From positions 1 to 7,656 of the forward strand of contig JAKEEV010001351.1 of the NCBI GenBank assembly GCA_022616395.1: a DNA stretch of 7,656 nt, written 5' to 3'. The position numbers and the translations under genes are program-made. Shown here one piece after another: positions 1 to 4,859 of this stretch. The notes below the pieces were generated by a model that was given only the letters and a program-made list of their open reading frames with translations, did no database searches and was not told where the DNA came from. Origin of the DNA: Planctomycetia bacterium. GTDB lineage: Bacteria > Planctomycetota > Planctomycetia > Gemmatales > Gemmataceae. Numbering within the stretch: position 1 is the first letter of the stretch; each line of letters starts with the position of its first letter.

Positions 1-54
1 GCCGACTGGGAGAGCTTCTGGGTGAGTGTGACCTTCGCGGTGCCAGAGAAGTAG
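1..54 (+). CDS. Possible C-terminal end of an unidentified protein (partial, cut by window edge)
   Basis: Frame 1 on the plus strand is open from the window edge to a TAG at 52-54 and reads ADWESFWVSVTFAVPEK. Third codon positions are mostly G or C (15 of 17), as expected for a real gene in this GC-rich DNA. A palindromic element begins at the stop codon, and a strong hairpin lies 67 bp downstream, which fits a gene end. The alternating hydrophobic pattern suggests a terminal beta strand, but 17 residues are too few to name a family. A competing minus-strand reading runs off the edge from an ATG at 143. I consider it less likely because it would start inside the hairpin and run through the palindromic element. 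Confidence 0.35.
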   Translation, partial: ADWESFWVSVTFAVPEK

Positions 55-109
55 GTGCCGCTTGCCGAGCGGCACTCAAAGGCAGTCCGCGTCGGCAAAG
101 CGGGCCTAC
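51..109. repeat. Palindromic intergenic element, GTAGG...CCTAC type
   Basis: The element starts GTAGG (51-55) and ends CCTAC (105-109). Its first half contains a perfect 8-bp inverted repeat, GTGCCGCT (55-62) and AGCGGCAC (68-75), around a 5-nt loop. The outer arms also pair imperfectly: the reverse complement of 92-109 reads GTAGGCCCGCTTTGCCGA, close to GTAGGTGCCGCTTGCCGA at 51-68. It has the same architecture as the elements at 1571-1634, 4726-4778 and 7429-7520, but a different core sequence. The TAG stop of the possible upstream gene lies inside its first five bases. Confidence 0.6.
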
Positions 110-120
110 CAAAACAAAGC

Positions 121-154
121 AACCGGCCCGAATGCTTCTGCATCCGGGCCGGTT
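121..154. terminator. GC-rich hairpin, probable intrinsic terminator
   Basis: Two 15-nt arms, 121-135 and 140-154, pair with a single mismatch around the tetraloop TTCT. The arms start AACCGGCCCG and end CGGGCCGGTT. On the plus strand the stem runs into TGTCGG, and on the minus strand into GCTTTGTTTTGG, so both exits are somewhat T-rich, the minus exit more so. It lies 67 bp after the possible gene end at 54 and could serve either strand. No minus-strand gene that it would terminate is evident, so ending plus-strand transcription is the simpler reading. Confidence 0.6.
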
Positions 155-483
155 TGTCGGTGAATAGGCGGTTTACTACTCATCCTGAGAGTGTGGAAGG
201 CTCACGGTACCGCCGGTTTAAATGGGGGCCATGAAGCCCAGGAACCGCGACACGCGAGGTTGGTCCAGACCGTCGTCACCGGTGACCCGGCGCCGGCGAA
301 AGCGGTGCTGGAACAGCCTTCCTCATGGCGAGTGGTGAGGCAAGCGCTCGGATGACGCAACATCATCCTTGTGCAGAGCACAGAGCTAAACTCAGCGCCT
401 TTCACTGACAGGCGAGTTGTACGCGACCCGATTCCCTCACGCAAGCGGAGTTGCAGATACTTCTGGGTCTTCAAAGTGGTAGA
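155..483. other. Stretch without a supportable gene
   Basis: I find no convincing gene here. A 90-codon minus-strand frame (202-474) has no ribosome-binding site I would accept and a Cys/Arg/Ser-rich composition with no recognisable motif. Short plus-strand frames are interrupted by stops. The stretch contains two adjacent perfect palindromes, GTCACCGGTGAC (275-286) and CCGGCGCCGG (287-296). No tRNA, SRP RNA or RNase P signature was recognised. A decayed gene remnant is possible but unproven. Confidence 0.5.
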
Positions 484-506
484 GCGTCTACGCTGAGTGT
501 AGACGC
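484..506 (-). terminator. Hairpin downstream of the 340-residue protein gene, weak terminator candidate
   Basis: GCGTCTAC (484-491) and GTAGACGC (499-506) form a perfect 8-bp stem around a 7-nt loop, 22 bp beyond the stop codon of the minus-strand gene. The exit on the minus strand is TCTACCACTTTG, only moderately T-rich. Intrinsic termination is therefore plausible but not strong. The hairpin could equally be another of the small palindromic repeats in this window. Confidence 0.4.
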
Positions 507-528
507 GCTTCTCCTCTGGTGGGCAAGT

Positions 529-1551
529 TCACCGTGGGTACTTGAGGAGAACGCGGTCGAGGCGGTCGTGGATACGGTCTTCCTTTTCGCCGAGCTTCGA
601 CAGCACCGGGTGGTTTGCCCACAGATCACGCAGTTCGCGGATTGTCTTCACCTGAGCCGCTGTCAAGTTCGCGAAGGCATCGGGGTTAGAAGTGACGAGA
701 AGCAGGAGTCGGTACGACCGCGATTCGTCCAGATCCAGTTTGTTGGCCCACTCGACCTTCTGCGACAGTTGCTTCCACCAGCCGAGTTCTCCTGCCAGGA
801 TCCGCATCAGGTCGTCACGAGCGGGAGCACCGATCTTGGCCATCGTGGAATAGACGCCGAAGATGACCGGATCGCCGATCAAGTCAGTCTTCAAGATCGA
901 GCGCAGCGCGGGAACCGCGCCGGCCTCGCACCACTCCAGACCGGCGAACGCTTCCGGCGAGAAGCCGGGGTATGTCTTCGCGATGCTCGCGAGAATCTTC
1001 GCGCGCTGCGCGAGGTTCTTCTCGTTTCGCGCTTTCGCAAGCAGTTCGTGGACGATCTTGTTCACCTTCTCCACGGCCTTCTTGACATCAGCCTCGGTGC
1101 CCGCGTGGCTCAGTTCCTGCGGGCCGGGGTTAATCCACTGCTCCAAGCCGAACGCGTGGCCGTCCTCGATCCAGAGGGTCGATACGTTGAAATCACCCAT
1201 CCAGTTTGCCGGCGCCCAGCTTCCGACCGCCTGCCCGCGGTCGTAGATCGGCATCCCACGAATGAGGAACAGGACAAGCCGCTTGCCGCTCACCTTCTCC
1301 GGCACTCCCTCTTTCTTGCCGAATCGCCCAACCTTGCCCGCGAGCGGGATGTGGAACTCCTTCAGCGGCAGTACATCGCCCGGCTTCAGATCTCCGCGCC
1401 ACGATTCGAGCACCTTGCCGGTGTTGTCCACCACGACGACATGAGTCGCGGCCGTCTCGCAGCGACCGTCCGAGAACGTTGGCGCGATTTCGGCGCGGGC
1501 GACACATGGCAACAGAAGCGCGACCGCGAAGGTGAGAGCAAGCCGGTTCAT
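529..1551 (-). CDS. Exported protein of unknown function, 340 residues
   Basis: No family was recognised. The start at 1551 is preferred over an in-frame ATG at 1578 because it has a well-placed AGGAG 7 nt upstream and begins a clear signal peptide: MNR, a hydrophobic core (about residues 4-16), then a likely signal peptidase I site after ARA at residue 20. The mature protein should therefore lie in the periplasm or envelope. Residues about 33-100 look like a small beta-rich domain (THVVVVDNTGKVLESW, then DLKPGDVLPLKEF, then a GKRLVLFLI strand). Residues about 150-330 are mostly helical with Ala/Leu-rich repeats resembling degenerate HEAT-type helices (for example GAVPALRSIL near 211-220). 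There are few cysteines and no catalytic motif I can name. The gene is divergent from lysC across 189 bp and stands alone on its strand. The reverse-strand frame opposite it is also open but is a coding shadow. Confidence 0.85.
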   Translation of the reverse strand: MNRLALTFAVALLLPCVARAEIAPTFSDGRCETAATHVVVVDNTGKVLESWRGDLKPGDVLPLKEFHIPLAGKVGRFGKKEGVPEKVSGKRLVLFLIRGMPIYDRGQAVGSWAPANWMGDFNVSTLWIEDGHAFGLEQWINPGPQELSHAGTEADVKKAVEKVNKIVHELLAKARNEKNLAQRAKILASIAKTYPGFSPEAFAGLEWCEAGAVPALRSILKTDLIGDPVIFGVYSTMAKIGAPARDDLMRILAGELGWWKQLSQKVEWANKLDLDESRSYRLLLLVTSNPDAFANLTAAQVKTIRELRDLWANHPVLSKLGEKEDRIHDRLDRVLLKYPR

Positions 1552-1558
1552 TGCGAAT

Positions 1559-1563
1559 CTCCT
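1559..1563 (-). promoter_or_regulatory. Ribosome-binding site that fixes the start at 1551
   Basis: The minus strand reads AGGAG followed by 7 nt (ATTCGCA) and ATG. This strong Shine-Dalgarno match selects the signal-peptide methionine over the ATG nine codons upstream, which would add MPTTLRRFA and spoil the signal sequence. Confidence 0.75.
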
Positions 1564-1570
1564 GAGAGTA

Positions 1571-1634
1571 GTAGGCACACGCCGTGTGCCGTTGCCTTTG
1601 TGACTTTTCAGAACGGCACCCAGCGAATGCCTAC
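1571..1634. repeat. Palindromic element in the divergent promoter region (GGCACAC/GTGTGCC core)
   Basis: The element begins GTAGG (1571-1575). It has a perfect 7-bp inverted repeat, GGCACAC (1574-1580) and GTGTGCC (1584-1590), with a 3-nt loop. A second pairing joins GTGCCGTT (1586-1593) with AACGGCAC (1612-1619), and GCCTAC closes the element (1629-1634). The element at 7429-7486 has nearly the same core and architecture, so the two belong to one repeat family. It lies between the divergent starts of the exported protein gene and lysC, where it could affect transcription or the mRNA 5' end, but nothing here proves a function. Confidence 0.7.
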
Positions 1635-1729
1635 TCCTTTGAACAGCCTACCAAACCCGCGGCGTTCACTGGAAGCGTTCCTTGCGGCTCGTTACAACAG
1701 CTTCACTCCTTGTTCGACATCAAGAATGA

Positions 1730-1734
1730 AGAGG
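1730..1734 (+). promoter_or_regulatory. Ribosome-binding site that decides the GTG start of lysC
   Basis: AGAGG is followed by 6 nt (TGCGCT) and GTG at 1741. The upstream in-frame ATG at 1726 lacks a purine-rich site at proper spacing and would add only MKRCA. The protein from GTG starts MGVVVQKFGG, the usual distance from the N-terminus for aspartate kinases. Confidence 0.65.
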
Positions 1735-1740
1735 TGCGCT

Positions 1741-3642
1741 GTGGGGGTTGTGGTTCAGAAGTTCGGCGGCTCAAGTGTCAAGGACGCCGAGCGGATGATG
1801 GAAGCCGCTCGCAAGGCCATCCGAGCCAAACACGCCGGCAACAAAGTGATCGTGGTTGTTTCCGCGCAGGGGAGCACCACCGACGACCTCATCGCCAAAG
1901 CCGCGGAGATCACCGCTGCTCCTTCCGCACGCGAAATGGACATGCTGCTTGCCACCGGCGAGCAAATCTCGATTGCGCTGACCGCGATGGCCATTCACGA
2001 ACTCGGCGAACGCGCCGTCAGCTTCACCGGTCCGCAAATCGGTATCGTCACCGACAGCACGCACCGTAAGGCACGCATCAAGAAGATCGACACTCAGAGG
2101 CTGACCGAAGCTCTCGACGCGGGGAATATCGTCGTGCTGGCGGGGTTTCAGGGAATGGATGAGCAAGGCGAGATTTCCACCCTCGGCCGCGGAGGAAGCG
2201 ATACCACCGCCGTTGCAGTGGCCGCCGCGCTGAAGCTCGCGGGTTACGAAGTCGAGTGCGAAATCTACACCGATGTGGATGGCGTGTACACGACCGATCC
2301 GCGCATTGTGCCAGACGCGCGCAAGATGGACGCGATCAGTTACGACGAGATGCTGGAGATGGCGAGCATGGGCGCGGGGGTGCTGCACTCGCGCTCCATC
2401 GAGTTCGCCAAGAAGTTCGATGTGCCTCTCATGGTGCGGAACGCTCGCTCCGACGCGATGGGAACCTGGATCGTTCCCGAAGAGCCGTGGATGAGCGAAA
2501 TCCCCGCGTGTGGAGTCGCTCTGGCGGCGGACGAAGCGAGGTTGGTGCTCGAAGGCGTGCCGGACAAGCCCGGCGTGAGCCATCGAGTGTTCGCGGCTCT
2601 CGCGGATGCAAACGTAGCCGTTGACATGATCGCGCAGAGCGTTGGCGAAGGCGGAAAGGCAACGATTGGCTTCACCGTGCTGAACACGGAACTCGACAAG
2701 ACGAAGAAGTTACTCGGCCCGCTTGTGGCGGAACTGGGAGCCATGCTCAACGAAACCGGAAAGGTAAGCAAGGTGTCGGTGGTCGGTGCCGGGATGCGTG
2801 CCATGTCCGGAGTCGCCGAGCGCATGTTCCAGGCGCTCGCGGTTGAAGGCGTGAACTTAAAGATGATTACCACCGGCGACATCAAGATCAGCGTGTTGGT
2901 GGAAGAGGACGGACTGAGCGAGTCGGGAGTGATCCCAGCGCTTGATGCTCCGCCGGAACCGATCAAGAAAGTCCACTTGGAGAGCAAGAAGGCTGTTCGC
3001 GGACGTCGGGCGCTGCGCGCGGTTCACGCTGCCTTCGGACTGGCGAATCCACGCAAGGGTGCCGGCGAGAAAACCGCGAGCAACGGCGAGTTCAAACCGC
3101 GCCCCAATCCGCTTGTCGTCGCTGCCGCACGCGACCGCGAAGCCGCCATTGCCCGACTCGAAGGAATGGAAGACGTGATGGTCAGCGGCGTTCACCTGAA
3201 CATCGAGCAGAGCCGAATCACCATTCACGACTTGCCGGACATTCCCGGCAACTGCTCGAAGGTCTTCAACGCGGTCGCGACAGGCGGAATTCTGGTGGAC
3301 ATGATCGTTCAGAACCAGAGCGGCCCGACGAAGGCGGAACTCTCATTCACCGTTCCTCGCGCAGACCTCACGCGCGCGTTGAAGCGAACGCAAGACGTTG
3401 TTCGCGAGATCGACTCGTCGTGCCGCGTGGTGGGCGACGGCGACATCGCGGTTTTATTTGTGCTCGGTGTCGGGATGCGAACACACACCGGCGTTGCCCG
3501 CACGATGTTTGGAGCACTTGCAGCCCGCGGAATCAACATCAGCATGATTAACACGAGCGAAGTGTGTGTCGGTGTGGTCGTCGAACGCGCTCGCGGAGAC
3601 GAAGCCCTGGCTTGCCTGACCGAAGCCTTCAAGCTGGGGTGA
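1741..3642 (+). CDS. lysC: Aspartate kinase with four ACT domains
   Basis: Phosphorylates L-aspartate with ATP to aspartyl-4-phosphate in the cytoplasm, the committed step towards lysine, diaminopimelate, threonine and methionine. The product is 633 residues. The kinase domain (about 1-250) shows QKFGGSSV (6-13), SAQGSTTDD (41-49), GRGGSDTT (149-156), YTDVDGVYTTDPR (176-188) and SMGAGVLHSR (209-218). Four regulatory ACT domains follow: about 265-335, 343-434, 482-555 and 562-631. ACT2 and ACT4 carry the paired signatures GAGMRAMSGVA (349-359) and GVGMRTHTGVA (576-586). Common aspartate kinases of about 400-450 residues have one ACT pair. The doubled pair is known from cyanobacteria (Synechocystis) and occurs in planctomycetes, and such domains bind feedback amino acids, probably lysine and/or threonine. 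An oddity is about 29 extra residues in ACT2 (391-419) relative to ACT4. The frame stays open far upstream, to 451, but that part is antisense to the neighbouring gene and lacks kinase similarity. No other aspartate-pathway gene is adjacent. Confidence 0.97.
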   Translation: MGVVVQKFGGSSVKDAERMMEAARKAIRAKHAGNKVIVVVSAQGSTTDDLIAKAAEITAAPSAREMDMLLATGEQISIALTAMAIHELGERAVSFTGPQIGIVTDSTHRKARIKKIDTQRLTEALDAGNIVVLAGFQGMDEQGEISTLGRGGSDTTAVAVAAALKLAGYEVECEIYTDVDGVYTTDPRIVPDARKMDAISYDEMLEMASMGAGVLHSRSIEFAKKFDVPLMVRNARSDAMGTWIVPEEPWMSEIPACGVALAADEARLVLEGVPDKPGVSHRVFAALADANVAVDMIAQSVGEGGKATIGFTVLNTELDKTKKLLGPLVAELGAMLNETGKVSKVSVVGAGMRAMSGVAERMFQALAVEGVNLKMITTGDIKISVLVEEDGLSESGVIPALDAPPEPIKKVHLESKKAVRGRRALRAVHAAFGLANPRKGAGEKTASNGEFKPRPNPLVVAAARDREAAIARLEGMEDVMVSGVHLNIEQSRITIHDLPDIPGNCSKVFNAVATGGILVDMIVQNQSGPTKAELSFTVPRADLTRALKRTQDVVREIDSSCRVVGDGDIAVLFVLGVGMRTHTGVARTMFGALAARGINISMINTSEVCVGVVVERARGDEALACLTEAFKLG

Positions 3643-3668
3643 AGTCGGGAGAAGGCAGAAGAGTTCAC

Positions 3669-3845
3669 CACAAAGACACGAAGTTTACACAAAGGGCCAC
3701 AAAGAAAGACAGAAATCAGAGAGTTTCGACAGGATAACAGGACAAGACAGGATTCAGAATCGCGTTCATCCTGTTATCCTGTCAACTCTTCTTCATGGCT
3801 TCTTTGTGTGATCTTTTACCCCGCTGCGCGGGACCCCTCTTTGTG
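3669..3845. repeat. Nested inverted repeats between convergent genes
   Basis: The convergent spacer is organised symmetrically. CACAAAG occurs at 3669-3675, 3688-3694 and 3698-3704. Its complement CTTTGTG occurs at 3802-3808 and 3839-3845. One pair extends to 9 bp (3698-3706 with 3800-3808). Inside lies a perfect 15-bp inverted repeat (3728-3742 with 3769-3783), and a small CCCGC/GCGGG hairpin occupies 3820-3832. The whole block resembles low-GC intergenic repeat elements seen in many environmental bacteria. That resemblance is from memory, not from a search. Confidence 0.6.
3728..3783. terminator. Perfect 15-bp inverted repeat, possible bidirectional terminator
   Basis: GACAGGATAACAGGA (3728-3742) is exactly complementary to TCCTGTTATCCTGTC (3769-3783), with a 26-nt loop. 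The imperfect arm extensions GAGTT and AACTC lengthen it. Its position between the convergent ends of lysC and the HEAT-like protein gene suits a terminator for both. Neither exit has a real T-run and the loop is long, so it may instead be only a palindromic repeat or act by a Rho-dependent route. Confidence 0.4.
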
Positions 3846-3860
3846 ACGAAACTCGTCTGG

Positions 3861-4721
3861 CTACGGCGGCTGTTCGAGGCGCGTTAGCAAGTGTTCGCAG
3901 CAGTCCCTGACCCACACGCTGAAGGGGTCATCGGGGTTCTGGAGGGCAAGCCAGGCGCGCATCGCGTCCAGTTCTGGCTTGCCGCCAATCTTGACAATCG
4001 CGCTCACCGCGGACCGTTGCAAATCTTGATCGCTCTGATGCAACAGCGGCACCAGAACTGATGCGTCTCGCTCGTCTCCGATCTCCGTTAGTAGCGAGAT
4101 GACCGCTTCTTTCACCCAGCGGCGGTTGCGTTCCAGCCGCGCGGCCTGAAACTCCGCGTCTTTGCCAACGGGGAAGGGATCGCCCGGCATCAGCGCATCC
4201 GTCGCGGTCAGTCGCCGCACAAGGAGGGGAATAAACTGCCTGCGGTCGGTCTTGAGCTTGCTGAGAATCCAGCAAACTCCCTCGATTTCCCCCGCGGTAC
4301 TCTTCGGATCAGCGAGGACAAGCTCATAGATCGGAAACACGATCTCGCCCATCGCAACCAGATTATCGACATCCGGGACCAGCGCGAGGGCCGCTAGTCC
4401 GCAGCGAGGAGAACCGATTTCGTCGAACTTCGCGCGCACCGCCTTCACGTCGCGCAGTTCCGGCTCCAGCGCAGGCGCTGGTTTGCTTTTCGGTGCAGTA
4501 GCTTTCGGGCGCACGGCTCGCGGAGCCGGAGCGAGCGCGATTTCCCGCGCGGGAGTTGTTGCTGTTGGGTGTGCTGGCTTCTCGACGACCGCGAGTGCGA
4601 TTGCGGTGGGTGTTGCCTCGGACGCGACTTGCGGCGGGCGCGCTCCTTCACCCCAGCGCGCAAGAACGCACGCACACACCGCCACGAGCATTCCGAGTGT
4701 TCCGCTAAGCCTCATGGTCAT
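3861..4721 (-). CDS. Signal-anchored HEAT-like repeat protein of unknown function
   Basis: The product is 286 residues with no specific family recognised. Residues 4-20 form a hydrophobic N-terminal segment (signal peptide or anchor; a cysteine pair lies at 16 and 18 but the lipobox is not canonical). A low-complexity Ala/Pro/Thr/Lys linker spans about 27-86. A helical C-terminal part (about 87-286) resembles HEAT repeats, clearest at SVLVPLLHQSDQDLQRSAVS (221-240) and the following AIVKIGGKPELDAMRAWL. HEAT arrays usually mediate protein binding, so an envelope-associated scaffold role is an inference. Two ATGs (4721 and 4715) are possible and neither has a good ribosome-binding site; the hydrophobic segment is the same for both. 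It follows alpha-glucan phosphorylase on the same strand, but the 120-bp gap is full of palindromic repeats, so co-transcription is doubtful. In the linker, CGGCTC/GAGCCG (4514-4528) forms a small in-frame palindrome. Confidence 0.8.
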   Translation of the reverse strand: MTMRLSGTLGMLVAVCACVLARWGEGARPPQVASEATPTAIALAVVEKPAHPTATTPAREIALAPAPRAVRPKATAPKSKPAPALEPELRDVKAVRAKFDEIGSPRCGLAALALVPDVDNLVAMGEIVFPIYELVLADPKSTAGEIEGVCWILSKLKTDRRQFIPLLVRRLTATDALMPGDPFPVGKDAEFQAARLERNRRWVKEAVISLLTEIGDERDASVLVPLLHQSDQDLQRSAVSAIVKIGGKPELDAMRAWLALQNPDDPFSVWVRDCCEHLLTRLEQPP

Positions 4722-4725
4722 TTTC

Positions 4726-4778
4726 GTAGGACAGGCTGGAAGCCTGTCAATGGAAGACAGGCTGGAAGCCTGTCCTAC
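4726..4778. repeat. Palindromic element built of two GACAGGCT/AGCCTGTC hairpins
   Basis: The element is bounded by GTAGG (4726-4730) and CCTAC (4774-4778). It contains two identical 19-nt units, GACAGGCTGGAAGCCTGTC, at 4730-4748 and 4756-4774, separated by 7 nt. Each has 8-bp perfect arms and a 3-nt loop. A third unit lies at 4818-4836 in the duplicated copy, followed by CCTAC at 4836-4840. On the minus strand the element follows the phosphorylase end and stops just 4 bp before the ATG of the HEAT-like gene, so it would lie in the 5' leader of that gene's mRNA. Confidence 0.8.
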
Positions 4779-4859
4779 ATCATCCCCACGTGACGAGCTT
4801 CCAGCCTGTCAATGGAAGACAGGCTGGAAGCCTGTCCTACATCATCCCCACGTGACGAG
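4741..4859. repeat. Perfect 57-bp tandem duplication capturing the 3' end of the phosphorylase gene
   Basis: Positions 4741-4797 and 4803-4859 are identical over 57 bp, with a 5-bp junction CTTCC (4798-4802), giving a period of 62 bp. The right copy contains the last codons and TGA stop of the alpha-glucan phosphorylase gene (LVTWG, stop at 4842-4844). The left copy is a non-coding duplicate of that end. Each copy also carries a palindromic unit. Perfect identity points to a recent event or ongoing homogenisation. Confidence 0.9.

Noticed and set aside
1..143. Minus-strand frame starting at an ATG at 143 and running off the left edge
   Set aside because: It starts within a terminator-like hairpin and its first third crosses a palindromic element; the plus-strand gene end is a better fit.
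202..474. 90-residue minus-strand open frame
   Set aside because: No convincing ribosome-binding site, odd Cys/Arg/Ser-rich composition and no recognisable motif; kept only as part of an unassigned stretch.
466..530. tRNA-like look: GTGGTAGAGC followed by a hairpin with a 7-nt loop and a downstream GTTCACC
   Set aside because: The D-stem does not pair well, the loop lacks the conserved T before the would-be anticodon, the T-arm does not fold properly and no acceptor stem can be formed.
1771..2583. Minus-strand 270-codon open frame opposite lysC
   Set aside because: It lies fully within the aspartate kinase coding region, is rich in His/Arg/Gly and shows no family signature; a coding shadow.
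4726..4859. CRISPR-like array from repeated GACAGGCTGGAAGCCTGTC units
   Set aside because: Spacers are 7 and 43 nt and one is part of a tandem duplication; repeats are simple palindromes, and no cas genes are present.
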